Source of the DNA: Sphingomonas sp. PP-F2F-A104-K0414
Lineage (GTDB): Bacteria > Pseudomonadota > Alphaproteobacteria > Sphingomonadales > Sphingomonadaceae
Length of the DNA stretch: 64,000 nt
Assembly (NCBI RefSeq): GCF_004340945.1
Contig: NZ_SLYD01000011.1
Coordinates: 1 to 64,000 of the forward strand
Direction: 5' to 3'
Shown: positions 34,613-43,841 of the stretch, one piece after another
Layout: every line of letters starts with the position of its first letter
How positions within the stretch are numbered: the stretch's first letter is position 1
Program-made: the position numbers and the translations under genes
The notes under the pieces: model-generated
The model's input: only the letters and a program-made list of their open reading frames with translations
What the model was told of the DNA's origin: nothing
Databases searched by the model: none

Positions 34613-35017
34613 TAGCGGTGAACCCTCGACCCATCATTCAAAGGTCGCAATGATGAAAACGGCCAGCATCAGTATTTTGGCGATTGCTCAAGCAGGCACA
34701 TAAACCACCTCTTCGTCCTCATGCTTTGCTGAGACAGGACACCCTTCGACCTTTCCGCCAGCACGCTACCTACCGATATGTAAGATTAAATGGATGACCG
34801 GTCGTAGGCAGATTATAAGTCGCGCAGAGTGTCTGCAATCGGCGCTTTGAGCTATACGACTAGATCGAAATTTCGTATGTTGGCAGCCAGAATTCGGCCA
34901 TCCGCATATCAAATCGGGGGCTTAATTATGTGCTTCTTCGATGTGAAGTCAAGAGGTCTCCAATCTGGTTGACACCAGACTGTAGGTTCATAAAGGTCTT
35001 CCCCAAGCCCAGGTGGC
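34613..35017. other. Gap with no gene seen
   Basis: 405 bp of lower GC than the neighbours. Frames here are short and lack ribosome sites. I see no repeat copy and no clear promoter. Confidence 0.45.
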
Positions 35018-35155
35018 TCAAGCTGTCTCGCCTTCAATGGATAGAGCGTCAATCGCCACTGATATCCAGGCACCAACAACTTTGATTTCAAGATCATACG
35101 CAAGTTTCAAGGCCTGCTCAAGCTTGTCTTTTAAATTACCTAACGATTCATCCAT
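35018..35155 (-). CDS. Small protein, 45 aa, second of two paralogues
   Basis: MDESLGNLKDKLEQALKLAY followed by DLEIKVVGAWISVAIDALSI. It aligns without gaps over 30 residues with the product at 33029 (LKD-LE--L-LA-DL---VVGA----AI). GACAGAGA precedes the ATG by about ten bases as a weak ribosome site. The pattern suggests two packed helices with an acidic face. The related copy is the main evidence that it is real. Confidence 0.55.
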   Translation of the reverse strand: MDESLGNLKDKLEQALKLAYDLEIKVVGAWISVAIDALSIEGETA

Positions 35156-35205
35156 GATTTATCTCTGTCTATTTCGGATTTGTAGTGCCTGAATCGACGT
35201 CGGGA

Positions 35206-35670
35206 TCATTTAGCCTCAGCGCATAACCCGGCGAAGGTTTGATCGAACTCGGCGCCACCGTCAGCTATGGCCCCCATCCTCGCGGTCTTCGCGTAAAAGA
35301 AGCGACGGAAGGCCTGCCCCGCCCCAGGCTGTACCTGTCCGCAAACAACCTGATGCCTAGAATTCGAGCCGATCACCTCACGCAATCGGGCATCCGCCGG
35401 CAAGGCAAGCGCGCGCAGTATAACGGGCCTGTCAGAGCCCATCCAATCAGACCGTGCTGGGCCTCGGGCGACAAGTCCGGCGGATACGTTGCTGCCTGAG
35501 GCATGACCGCCAACTGCCGGGACCGATACCACGCGTACACTATCAGGCTGGAGCCCGACCGGGGGCGGCGAATAAAACACGAATACGGCGACGAGCAGTG
35601 CGGTACAGGTGCCAACAGCCAACAGGCCCCACCACAAATGACGCGACCGCGCCATCGTGAGATCATGCAT
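35206..35670 (-). CDS. Hypothetical membrane-anchored protein
   Basis: 154 residues (149 if the ATG at 35655 is used). One membrane segment near residues 11-32 (LWWGLLAVGTCTALLVAVFVF) is followed by a periplasmic part with two Cys, in VVCGQVQPG and GLCAEAK, and an FRRFFYAKTARMG stretch. Small proteins with a VCGxVxxG...FRRF core are common in sphingomonads and have no known role. It starts one base past the end of the hydrolase gene at 35672. Confidence 0.6.
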   Translation of the reverse strand: MHDLTMARSRHLWWGLLAVGTCTALLVAVFVFYSPPPVGLQPDSVRVVSVPAVGGHASGSNVSAGLVARGPARSDWMGSDRPVILRALALPADARLREVIGSNSRHQVVCGQVQPGAGQAFRRFFYAKTARMGAIADGGAEFDQTFAGLCAEAK

Positions 35671-35671
35671 C

Positions 35672-36628
35672 TTAGGGTCGCTGGATATTGCTGAGGACGC
35701 CGAGCCATCCGGGTGCCGCGTTGCTCAGTTCACCGTTTTTAGCGAACGCGGCCGGCCCATCGGCCGCTCCCTGCAACTTCCACATGAACCAGGCGGTGGG
35801 ATATCCGAGCAAGGGATAAACACCGAGATTGCACGACGCCGGGATACCGCCGCTCGCGCAACCAGGATTGCCCTCGATCTCGGTATGCCCGCCCAGCGCG
35901 ATCATCCCCATCGCCTTGTCGACCGCATCAGACGTCGGCCCGTAATAGCCCAGATTGGTCGGCAGGCTTGAGATCACATCGACGTCGCCACCGACATAGA
36001 AAATGGAACCACGGGTAACCTTTGACAGCGCGCCAAGGTCGATCGAGCAGTTCGCGACCACGCAGACCGCGCGTAGTGGGGTTTCGATCGGCACATAGGT
36101 CTTGAACGCAGGATCGTTCCGCGAGAACAGCAACGCCGCGGTCGCCGCACCCTGCGAATGGCCTGCCAGACCGATATTGTCGGCGTCCACCTTCCCGTAG
36201 AAGACACTCCCCGGATCGCGGGACTGAGCGAGTAGGAAGTCCTTCGCGTCGGTGACCGTTTCGCCCTGCCCCGTCGAGCCATCGCGCGATCGAATGACGA
36301 TGAAGCCCCAGCTCGCGAGATGGCGCAGGAAATAGGCATTCTTCTCCGCCGGGACCGTATCCGCCGTGCCGTTGGCGAAGACAATCACAGGATGACGAAA
36401 GCCGCTGGTCCGCCCCTTGAGAGGGTTGGCGCCGAGGTCAGTCGGATACCAGATGTCGCAAACATTGCCCTCGCGGTCGCAGGCGTGGGGCGAGACGGTT
36501 GTCGTCGTGGCCCATGGACCGTCCGCCGCATAATGACGTTCGATCGGCCCCTTGGCCTCGTATGTCGCAGCCGTTGCCGGCTGCATGAGCAGCATCGCGC
36601 TTATCGCGCCCAATATCGACCAACGCAT
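35672..36628 (-). CDS. Secreted alpha/beta-hydrolase (dienelactone-hydrolase/chlorophyllase-like)
   Basis: 318 residues with a signal peptide (MRWSILGAISAMLLMQPATAA). The nucleophile elbow is LAGHSQGAATAAL, the oxyanion strand HPVIVFANGTAD, and candidate acid and His residues are GGDVDVI and LGGHTEIEG. Four Cys suggest periplasmic disulfides. It should be an esterase acting on an exported or periplasmic ester. It is the last catalytic gene of a run with another esterase and a GH3 glucosidase, so an ester decoration on a glycoside is a fair substrate guess. Confidence 0.8.
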   Translation of the reverse strand: MRWSILGAISAMLLMQPATAATYEAKGPIERHYAADGPWATTTTVSPHACDREGNVCDIWYPTDLGANPLKGRTSGFRHPVIVFANGTADTVPAEKNAYFLRHLASWGFIVIRSRDGSTGQGETVTDAKDFLLAQSRDPGSVFYGKVDADNIGLAGHSQGAATAALLFSRNDPAFKTYVPIETPLRAVCVVANCSIDLGALSKVTRGSIFYVGGDVDVISSLPTNLGYYGPTSDAVDKAMGMIALGGHTEIEGNPGCASGGIPASCNLGVYPLLGYPTAWFMWKLQGAADGPAAFAKNGELSNAAPGWLGVLSNIQRP

Positions 36629-36674
36629 CGTTCCGTCTCCTCGAAGAGTAGCGATCAGCTTCCGGCAGTTCCTG

Positions 36675-37586
36675 CTATTTCGTCAGCCAGCCGTGCGCGC
36701 CGAGCCAGGTAAGCAGCGCGGTGCTCCAGCCAGTGCTGGTCGTGCCCGCTTTGCCGTCGAAGCCGAAGCCATGGCCGCCATGTTCGTAGACGTGCAGTTC
36801 GACCGGCCGCCCGGCGCGACGCCAGCTGTCGGGCAGGCCGTAGCCCTGCTTGCCGAACAGCTCGTCGTCGTTGGCCATCGCAACGAACAGCGGCGGCGCG
36901 CCTGCGGCGACGGTCGTTGGTGCCATCGAGGGATAGATAGCGGCGAACAGGTCAGGCGTGGTGCCAGGTGCTGCGGTCTTTACCAGATCCACCCCCATGA
37001 TCGCGCCGGCGGAAAAGCCGAGATAGGCGACGCGGCGTGGATCGACGCCCCATTCCCCCGCACGTGCCCGCACCAGCTTCACTGCCGCCTGCGCATCGGC
37101 GAGCGCCGGTGCAGGTGCCGGGATCACGGCACCGCCCTTCGCTCCAGCCATTGCAGCAGCTGCGAAGCGCGCCAGCGCGGCCTGCTTGAACGCGTCCAGT
37201 GAAGCCGGTGTCGCATCGAGACGGTATTTGAGAACAAAGGCAGCGATGCCATGATCGGCAAGCCAGCGTGCCGGCTTCATCGCCTCGGCCTCCATCGACT
37301 CCATCAGGAAACCGCCGCCGGGCGCGATAATGACCGCAGCCCCCGTCGCCTTTGCCTTGTCGGGCAGCACCGGCAAAAGTGTCGCAGTTGCGACGTTACG
37401 GACCGTGGGGCGACTGGCGAGCGTGAACCAGCTTTCCGCCGGCATACCGGGCACGCCGCCAGTGCCCAGTGCAATCGCACCGGTTTGCGGGGGTGTCGCG
37501 ATCGGTTCGACCGGGATGCCCTGCGCCGTCACCGCCGTGGGGAGGGCAAAGGCAAGGGCAGTGACGAACAGGCTGAAGCGGTTCAC
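36675..37586 (-). CDS. Secreted alpha/beta-hydrolase (acetyl-xylan-esterase/BD-FAE-like)
   Basis: 303 residues from a GTG with GGAGG six bases upstream; the longer open frame overlaps the GH3 gene end and lacks a signal. The signal peptide is MNRFSLFVTALAFALPTAVTA (GTG read as Met). AAVIIAPGGGF provides the oxyanion loop, YLGFSAGAIMG the nucleophile Ser, and YEHGGHGFGFD the His. This pattern is typical of carbohydrate acetyl or feruloyl esterases. It lies 23 bp after the GH3 gene, so the two are probably transcribed together. Confidence 0.82.
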   Translation of the reverse strand: MNRFSLFVTALAFALPTAVTAQGIPVEPIATPPQTGAIALGTGGVPGMPAESWFTLASRPTVRNVATATLLPVLPDKAKATGAAVIIAPGGGFLMESMEAEAMKPARWLADHGIAAFVLKYRLDATPASLDAFKQAALARFAAAAMAGAKGGAVIPAPAPALADAQAAVKLVRARAGEWGVDPRRVAYLGFSAGAIMGVDLVKTAAPGTTPDLFAAIYPSMAPTTVAAGAPPLFVAMANDDELFGKQGYGLPDSWRRAGRPVELHVYEHGGHGFGFDGKAGTTSTGWSTALLTWLGAHGWLTK

Positions 37587-37609
37587 GAGAATCCTCCTAG
37601 AGTGAATGG

Positions 37610-39832
37610 TCAGCGCCACTGGCGCGCTGGCAGGCTGACAGTGACGACAGGTCCAAGATCGGTTGCCGAGCGCCCGAGCGCGAAGCCATAGCGTCCCGCC
37701 GGCATCGTCCATCGGCCACCTTTGCTTTCGGCAAGTATGCGAGGTTCGATTTGAACCGTGACGTTCGCCGCAGTCCCTGGCTGCACGGCGACCTTGGTAA
37801 AGCCAGCGAGCCGCAGTGTGCGTCCTGCAGGTGTCGAGACGAGGTAGAGTTGCGCGACGTCGCTACCTGCGCGCGTGCCGGTGTTGCGGATCGTTACCGT
37901 CGCCTTTGGCTGCGCGCCCCCGGTGACCTTCATTGGGCTGGACTGAAACTGGGTGTAGCTGAGTCCGAAGCCGAACGGGAACAACGGCGTAGCATTCTTG
38001 CGCGCGAACCACCGGTAGCCGACGTCTGCGCCCTCGATATCGTAATCGATCGGATAGCGCGTTCCGGCAGCGGTTCCGACGGCAAAGTCCCGGTCGATCA
38101 TCCCGGCATACGGCAGCGCCGGACGCGGCAGCTGGTCAAGCGAGGCGGGAAAGGTCACCGGCAATCGACCAGATGGATTGGTGTCGCCGAACAGCGTCGC
38201 CGCGATCGCATCTCCACCACGCACGCCGCCGTACCACGCCTCCAGCACAGCGCCTGTCCGTTCGAGCCATGGCATCAGGACCGGCCCGCCGGTTTCGAGA
38301 ACGACGATCGTCTTGGGATTAGCGTTGGTCACCGCAGCGATCAGCGCGTCCTGCCCACCCGGCAGCGACAGATCCGGGACGTCTGCGCCTTCGGCCATCC
38401 ACTGCGTCGCAAAGACGATCGTCACGTCCGCCGTTTTTGCTGCCGCAACAGCCTCCGCCGCATAGCGCCCGTCATGGAATGTCACCTTGGCGTTTGGCGC
38501 CAGCACACGGATCGCGGCGAGTGGCGCGGTGCCATGATAGGTCTGGTTATTGTATTTCGCGAGCGGCCCCTCGCCTCCCATCGGCAGCGAGACGGACGGG
38601 CCACCAAGCGGTTGCACCTGCGTCGATCCGCCGCCCGACAGCACGCCCGCATCAGCATACCCACCGATCACCGCGATCGAGCGCACGTCCTTCGACAGCG
38701 GCAGCAACGCATTGGAGTTCCGCAGCAACACAATCCCTTCGTCGGCGACGCTTCGGGCAACCCCGGCGTTCGCAGCGAAATCGATGTCGGCCTTGACCGG
38801 CGGATGCGTATCGAGCCCGACCGCGTAGACCGAACGCAAGATGCGCCGGTTCATGTCGGCGACGCGCGCGGCATAAGCCGGATCGCGGGCAGCCGCCTCG
38901 GCGAGTGGCACGCCGAAGAAGATCTTCTTGTCGATCTGCGCACCCGATTGCTGGTCCAGCCCGGCAAAAGCAAAATCGAGGGCACCAACCGCACCCCAAT
39001 CAGACATGACGAAGCCGGGGTAGCGCCAATCCTGCTTCAACACGCGATTGAGCAGGTAGTCGCTGCCGCATGCCGGTGCACCGTTGACGCGGTTATAGGC
39101 GCACATTACCGAGCCGGGTTGCCCACGGTCGATCGCGATCTCGAAGGCGAGCAGATCGCTCATGCGGAACGCATCATCGGCAAGTTTACCGTCGACCGCG
39201 TGACGCCCCGTCTCCTGCGCATTGAGCGCAAAATGCTTCACCGTCGACAGCACGTGCTGCGATTGGACGCCGTCGATCGCGGCACCGCCGAGAAGCCCCG
39301 AATGAAGCGGATCCTCGCCAAAATATTCAAACGTCCGCCCGTTACGGGGATCACGCATCAGATTGATGCCGCCGCCAAGCAGCACGTTGAACCCTTTAGC
39401 GCGCGCCTCGCCCGCAATCATCGCATTGCCGCGGCGGATCAGATCCGGGTTCCACGTCGATCCCATTGCGGTCGCCGACGGCAGCGCGGTTGCGCCGTCC
39501 TTACGAAGATTGGCGATGTACGAGACGCCGAGGCTCGCATCGGTCTCAACCAGCGCTGGCACGCCAAGCCGAGGGATCCCGGTGACGTAGCCAGCGCCCA
39601 ATATCGCCTCAGCAGGAATGCGAACGTTAGGGATCAACGGAATCGCCCAAAGGCCATGCGTCAGCACGGTCCGCTCATCACCTTGCATGGCGCGTTCGGT
39701 AGCGGTCGCACGCGTATCTGCCGTGGCTCGCCTTGCCATACCGCTCGATGGCCGTTCCTGAGCGAATGCTGCTGTCACACAGGTCACCAGCACGCCACCA
39801 AGCAATACCGACCGATGGGTCATCCTTATCAT
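37610..39832 (-). CDS. Exported GH3 beta-glucosidase
   Basis: 740 residues. GGGAG lies seven bases before the ATG at 39832, and a signal peptide follows (THRSVLLGGVLVTCVTAAFA). The GH3 TIM-barrel domain holds the nucleophile Asp in YPGFVMSDWGAVGALD, and KHFALNAQETGRH is the usual substrate-binding stretch. The alpha/beta sandwich domain and a C-terminal fibronectin-III-like domain (GFGLSYTQF..., TVTIRNTGTRAGSDVAQLYL) complete the normal order. It removes terminal beta-glucose from oligosaccharides or glycosides in the periplasm. It is divergent from a TonB receptor and shares with it the operator at 39892. Confidence 0.93.
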   Translation of the reverse strand: MIRMTHRSVLLGGVLVTCVTAAFAQERPSSGMARRATADTRATATERAMQGDERTVLTHGLWAIPLIPNVRIPAEAILGAGYVTGIPRLGVPALVETDASLGVSYIANLRKDGATALPSATAMGSTWNPDLIRRGNAMIAGEARAKGFNVLLGGGINLMRDPRNGRTFEYFGEDPLHSGLLGGAAIDGVQSQHVLSTVKHFALNAQETGRHAVDGKLADDAFRMSDLLAFEIAIDRGQPGSVMCAYNRVNGAPACGSDYLLNRVLKQDWRYPGFVMSDWGAVGALDFAFAGLDQQSGAQIDKKIFFGVPLAEAAARDPAYAARVADMNRRILRSVYAVGLDTHPPVKADIDFAANAGVARSVADEGIVLLRNSNALLPLSKDVRSIAVIGGYADAGVLSGGGSTQVQPLGGPSVSLPMGGEGPLAKYNNQTYHGTAPLAAIRVLAPNAKVTFHDGRYAAEAVAAAKTADVTIVFATQWMAEGADVPDLSLPGGQDALIAAVTNANPKTIVVLETGGPVLMPWLERTGAVLEAWYGGVRGGDAIAATLFGDTNPSGRLPVTFPASLDQLPRPALPYAGMIDRDFAVGTAAGTRYPIDYDIEGADVGYRWFARKNATPLFPFGFGLSYTQFQSSPMKVTGGAQPKATVTIRNTGTRAGSDVAQLYLVSTPAGRTLRLAGFTKVAVQPGTAANVTVQIEPRILAESKGGRWTMPAGRYGFALGRSATDLGPVVTVSLPARQWR

Positions 39833-39871
39833 CACCACTCCCCGACGCAGCATTTCACTTTACGTGCGTGC

Positions 39872-39900
39872 TTGACAGTATGTTTCTAACAGACAATGAT
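39872..39900 (+). promoter_or_regulatory. Probable promoter of the TonB receptor gene
   Basis: TTGACA at 39872-39877, a 17-base spacer, and AATGAT at 39895-39900, with the receptor ATG at 39946. The operator at 39892 covers the -10 element. Confidence 0.5.
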
Positions 39901-39907
39901 CGTTGTC
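39892..39907. promoter_or_regulatory. Palindromic operator (TetR type), copy 1
   Basis: GACAATGATCGTTGTC, symmetrical at 14 of 16 positions, between the divergent GH3 and TonB receptor genes and over the probable -10. A near-identical site lies at 45351 between a monooxygenase and a TetR gene (14 of 16 bases the same). Confidence 0.6.
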
Positions 39908-39945
39908 AAGCGGCCGGGACCGCTGGACGGGTGAGGATAACGACG

Positions 39946-42306
39946 ATGCGTGGATTGGCACTGCTGGTGGGCTCGAGCATTCTGGCTTGGACGGGAACGG
40001 CTCAGGCCCAGACCGGAACTCGGGCAACGCCGAGCGGAGGAAGCGAGGCTTCGCAGATTTCAGATCCGACCGGCGCCGTCGAGGGCGACATCGTCGTGAC
40101 GGCTCAGCGACGGACCGAGAATCTACGCGACGTGCCGATCGCAATCACCGTCGTGAACGGCCAGTCGCTTCGCGAGACGGGAGCCAATCAGCTTGCCGAC
40201 ATTACCCAGCGTGCGCCTAGTCTGAACTTCACGGCGACGCCTGGTGTGCCGAACTTCGCAATCCGCGGCGTCGGCACCAACTCGTTCGACTACGGCATCG
40301 AGTCGGCCGTCGGCATAGCGGTAGACGACGTCAACATCACGCTGCCGCGCTACGTCCCGCTCAACTCGCTCGCCGATGTCGAACGTGTCGAGGTGCTGCG
40401 CGGGCCACAAGGGCTGCTGTTCGGCAAGAACACAACTGCAGGCCTCATTTCGATCTCCACCACCAAACCACAACTCGGTGAGTTTAGCAGCAGCGGTCGG
40501 GTCCAGGCGGGCAGCCGTGACCAAGTCCAGACGCAGGCCGTCGTCAACGTACCGATCGGCGACACCGCAGGGTTGCGTGTCGTTGGCGGCTATCAATACC
40601 AGAAGCCGTCGACGCAGCTTGTTGGACCAGGTCGTCTTGATCCAGTCCGCCGGTACTTCGGCACGGCCAAGCTGCTGTGGGAACCGACCGACCGGCTTTC
40701 GCTGTACGGAATTGTCGATTATCAGAACAATAGCGGGATCGAAGCCTATTCCACGATCCGCAAGTTCGGTGGCAACGATCCGACACCAATCCCCGCCGCC
40801 TTCCGACCCTTCGCGCCCGCCAACTTTGTGTTCACGCAGAACAGTGCACTCGGCGTTGTCGCCTCGCCGACCAATAACAAGACTGCAATCGGGAGCACCG
40901 ACGTGCTCCGCGACGAACATAGCCTCGGGGCACAATTCTCGGCGAGCTACGATGCAGGGCCGCTCACCGTCACCTCGGTCACGGCGTATCGCAACCTGCG
41001 CGCGCGCGCGAATAACGATGTCGATCAGACGCCGGTCGCGTTCTTCGACACGAATATCGCCAACTCGCAATCCCACCAGTTCTCGGAAGAACTACGTGTT
41101 GCCAATAATGGCCACGGCTTCGTCGACTACACGGCCGGGCTGTATTTCTTTAAACAGCATATCGACGCGCAAATCCTGCAGGCAGGCACGTTCGGCGTGT
41201 TCCCCGCAAGCACGCCGGTCCGACTGTCGCCGGTCAATGGCCAGTCGAACTTCGACTATGGGACGAAGAGCTATGCGGGCTTCGCGCAGCTCACGTTCAA
41301 CGTGACGCCGTCGCTCCACCTGATCGCAGGCGGCCGGTATACGCGCGACGAGATCGACTCCACGACAACCGTTACTGCCGTCTCGGGAGTCTGCAATCTG
41401 GTCACATTCTTGCTGAGTGGCGGAAGGAGCTGTGTCGGTACTCTTGCTGCGCCAATCGTCGCCAACCGGAATGCCGACGGTTTTTCAGCACGCGGTGGCG
41501 TCGAATACTCGATCGCGCCCACCGCGAACGTCTACGCAACCTACACCCGTGGCTATAAGGGGCCGGCAGTCAGCTCGGCCGCGGGGGTCGCGTTCAACGT
41601 CGATCCCGAGAAGGTCGACGCCTATGAGATCGGCGCCAAGTTCGACCTCGCCGACCGCCGGGTCAGCCTCAATCTCGCGGGTTTCATCAACAACTTCCGG
41701 GATTTCCAGGCTCAGGTCTTCGACCCCACGCTGAACGGTGGCCTGGGTACCTTCCGAACCGGCAATGCCAGCACGCTGAAGACACGCGGCGTCGAGGCGG
41801 AGGCCGCCGTGCGACCGATGCGTGGTGTCAGCCTGTCGGGCGGCGTTACCTATCTCGATACCGAATATGGCAACTACAACGTGGCGTGCTATTTCGGCCA
41901 GACCGCTGCGCAGGGCTGCTCGCTGCCCGGACCCAGCTTCAATGCGGCAGGGTCCCCGCTTGTTGGGGCGTCGAAGTGGACGACCAGCCTTGCCGCCAAT
42001 GTCGACCAGCCCATTGGCAACGACCTGAAGGTCTTCCTCAACGCAGACTGGCGCTATCGCAGCCGCTTCTATTACGCGATCAACGATCCCAGCACGATCC
42101 AGAACGGTTACTCGCTAGTAAACGCTACGATCGGCATCGGCGATATCAGCGATCATGCGCGCTTCAGTGTGTTCGTCCGCAACCTGTTCGACAAGCGCTA
42201 CGCCGCAGCGATCTACCCGGGTAACTTCTCGGTCGGGCAATATGTCCAGACATTGCCGGACAATGCCTTCCGCCGGATCGGCGGTGCCTTCGAGTGGCGC
42301 TTTTGA
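39946..42306 (+). CDS. TonB-dependent outer-membrane receptor of the glycoside locus
   Basis: 786 residues from the ATG at 39946, preceded by GTGAGGATA. The signal is MRGLALLVGSSILAWTGTAQA, the TonB box DIVVTAQRRTE near residue 45, the plug shows FAIRGVGTNSF and VEVLRGPQGLLFGKNTTAG, and the barrel ends in FEWRF with the terminal Phe. It is divergent from the GH3 gene and followed by a TetR gene. It probably imports the substrate whose sugar or ester groups are removed by the neighbouring periplasmic enzymes. The frame is open upstream to 39733, but that part lies inside the GH3 gene. Confidence 0.92.
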   Translation: MRGLALLVGSSILAWTGTAQAQTGTRATPSGGSEASQISDPTGAVEGDIVVTAQRRTENLRDVPIAITVVNGQSLRETGANQLADITQRAPSLNFTATPGVPNFAIRGVGTNSFDYGIESAVGIAVDDVNITLPRYVPLNSLADVERVEVLRGPQGLLFGKNTTAGLISISTTKPQLGEFSSSGRVQAGSRDQVQTQAVVNVPIGDTAGLRVVGGYQYQKPSTQLVGPGRLDPVRRYFGTAKLLWEPTDRLSLYGIVDYQNNSGIEAYSTIRKFGGNDPTPIPAAFRPFAPANFVFTQNSALGVVASPTNNKTAIGSTDVLRDEHSLGAQFSASYDAGPLTVTSVTAYRNLRARANNDVDQTPVAFFDTNIANSQSHQFSEELRVANNGHGFVDYTAGLYFFKQHIDAQILQAGTFGVFPASTPVRLSPVNGQSNFDYGTKSYAGFAQLTFNVTPSLHLIAGGRYTRDEIDSTTTVTAVSGVCNLVTFLLSGGRSCVGTLAAPIVANRNADGFSARGGVEYSIAPTANVYATYTRGYKGPAVSSAAGVAFNVDPEKVDAYEIGAKFDLADRRVSLNLAGFINNFRDFQAQVFDPTLNGGLGTFRTGNASTLKTRGVEAEAAVRPMRGVSLSGGVTYLDTEYGNYNVACYFGQTAAQGCSLPGPSFNAAGSPLVGASKWTTSLAANVDQPIGNDLKVFLNADWRYRSRFYYAINDPSTIQNGYSLVNATIGIGDISDHARFSVFVRNLFDKRYAAAIYPGNFSVGQYVQTLPDNAFRRIGGAFEWRF

Positions 42307-42370
42307 TCGTCGCACCGCGTGTCGCTTGTCGGCATGCGGTCGATAGGTCAGTAGGGCGGCAGGAGTGACG

Positions 42371-43006
42371 ATGAGCGAAACCAAGGTTGTAAGGCGCACG
42401 CAGGAACAACGCACCGCGGAAACGCGCGGCGCGTTGTTCGAGGCAGCGGTGCGCGCAATCAGCCGGCTGGGCTATAGTCGCGCAAGTAACGCTGAAATTG
42501 CCGACGAAGCGGGCGTCAGCCGTGGCGCGATCACGCATCATTTCACGACCCGGGCCGCATTCATTGCGGAAGTCGTACGATGGGTCTTTCAACAGGAAGT
42601 GGTCGCCTACCAGGACTTGCAACGTGAATGGGGTACCGGATCACGCGTATCGGACTGGCCTCAGATCTCGTGGGAGGTGCTTTCGCGGCCCTCCGGCGTC
42701 GCGGTGCTGGAGATCTTCGTCGCTTCGCGGAGCGATCCCGAGCTCGCCGCGCTGATAAAGCCGGTCCAGGCCGAGATCGAAGAACTGGCGGTGACCGCTT
42801 TTCTGGATCGTCTCGGCGCCAAGGTCCGCGACACAACCGCCATCCGGCTGGTTGTCTGGGCGATGCACGGCATGTCGATAGGTCGTGATTTCATCGACGA
42901 TCCCAACGCGATGCGCGATTCCGTGATCCTACTTTCGAACATGCTTGAGCGCCTCGCACCCAATGGCACGCTCGAAGAATTGCTGGGCTCCCCTCCCCCA
43001 TCGTAA
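42371..43006 (+). CDS. TetR-family regulator
   Basis: 211 residues from the ATG at 42371, with AGGAG five bases upstream. The N-terminal helix-turn-helix reads AISRLGYSRASNAEIADEAG then VSRGAITHHFTTRAAFI. The remainder is a helical ligand-binding and dimer domain. It lies 64 bp after the TonB receptor and 16 bp from the convergent SDR gene. It is one of two TetR proteins here that could bind the operators at 39892 and 45351. Confidence 0.87.
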   Translation: MSETKVVRRTQEQRTAETRGALFEAAVRAISRLGYSRASNAEIADEAGVSRGAITHHFTTRAAFIAEVVRWVFQQEVVAYQDLQREWGTGSRVSDWPQISWEVLSRPSGVAVLEIFVASRSDPELAALIKPVQAEIEELAVTAFLDRLGAKVRDTTAIRLVVWAMHGMSIGRDFIDDPNAMRDSVILLSNMLERLAPNGTLEELLGSPPPS

Positions 43007-43022
43007 CGCTCACGGGCAATTA

Positions 43023-43841
43023 TCACCGTCCGCGTCCGAGCAGCCGCCAGTAAGCGACCGGCATGATCCGCTCGATCATCGCGACGATCTTTGCGTCCCG
43101 TCCGACCAGCACCCGGGCTCGCCGCTGCTCGATCCCGGTAACAATGATCTCGCCGGCCTGTTCGGGACTGAGCTTCAGCGCCTTCGAAAAGTGCGCCTGC
43201 TGCCGCTCGCGTTCTTCGACTCCGACTGCAGCACCGGCGCGTGCGTTGGTGGCGATACCCGTCTTCACACCGCCTGGATGCACCACGGTCACACCAACCG
43301 TCGAATGTGCTGCGATCAGTTCGTGGCGCAAAGCCTCGGAAAAGCCGCGTACGGCAAACTTGGCCGCAGCATATGCGCTCTGGCCCGGTGGTGCGATGAT
43401 TCCGAACAGGCTGGAGAGGTTGACCAGCTGTGCCTGCTCACGCTGCTGTAGCAGCGGCAGGAACGCGCGTGACATGCGGACGACGCCGTGCAGGTTGATG
43501 TCCAAGAGCCAGTCGAACTCCGCTGCGGTGAGCTGTGCGAAGGAACCGCTTAGGGCAACACCAGCATTGTTGACGACCACGTCGACGTGTCCGTGCGCTG
43601 CCAGAACCACAGCCGGAAAGGCGGCGACAGCATCGCGGTCCGCAACATCGAGCCTGTGACGGGTGACGCGGACACTGTTGCCGATCAGTGCGACGGTTTC
43701 GGCCAACCCGTCCTCATTCACGTCGGCCAGCGCGACGTGACAGCCACGCACAGCCAACGATCGCGCGATCGCACGGCCTATCCCGCCCGCTGCGCCAGTC
43801 ACTACCGCCACCTTGCCGGCAAGCTCCATCCGGGCGCTCAT
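43023..43841 (-). CDS. Short-chain dehydrogenase/reductase
   Basis: 272 residues from an ATG that overlaps the stop of the monooxygenase gene by four bases (ATGA). Motifs are TGAAGGIG (cofactor), the Asp of LADVNED (NAD preference), NNAG, the Ser of NLSSLFG and Tyr-x3-Lys in SAYAAAKFAV. The C-terminal tail (about 250-272) resembles the SDRs often fused or paired with EtaA-type monooxygenases. It probably oxidises an alcohol to the ketone oxidised by its partner, or reduces its product. Confidence 0.88.
   Translation of the reverse strand: MSARMELAGKVAVVTGAAGGIGRAIARSLAVRGCHVALADVNEDGLAETVALIGNSVRVTRHRLDVADRDAVAAFPAVVLAAHGHVDVVVNNAGVALSGSFAQLTAAEFDWLLDINLHGVVRMSRAFLPLLQQREQAQLVNLSSLFGIIAPPGQSAYAAAKFAVRGFSEALRHELIAAHSTVGVTVVHPGGVKTGIATNARAGAAVGVEERERQQAHFSKALKLSPEQAGEIIVTGIEQRRARVLVGRDAKIVAMIERIMPVAYWRLLGRGR

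Noticed and set aside
34909..35103. 64-codon minus-strand frame
   Set aside because: Out of frame with the 45-residue protein at 35018, which has a paralogue; this frame has none.
37751..39889. 712-codon plus-strand frame
   Set aside because: Antisense to the GH3 gene, Arg/His-rich with no domain; the GH3 protein is complete and recognisable.
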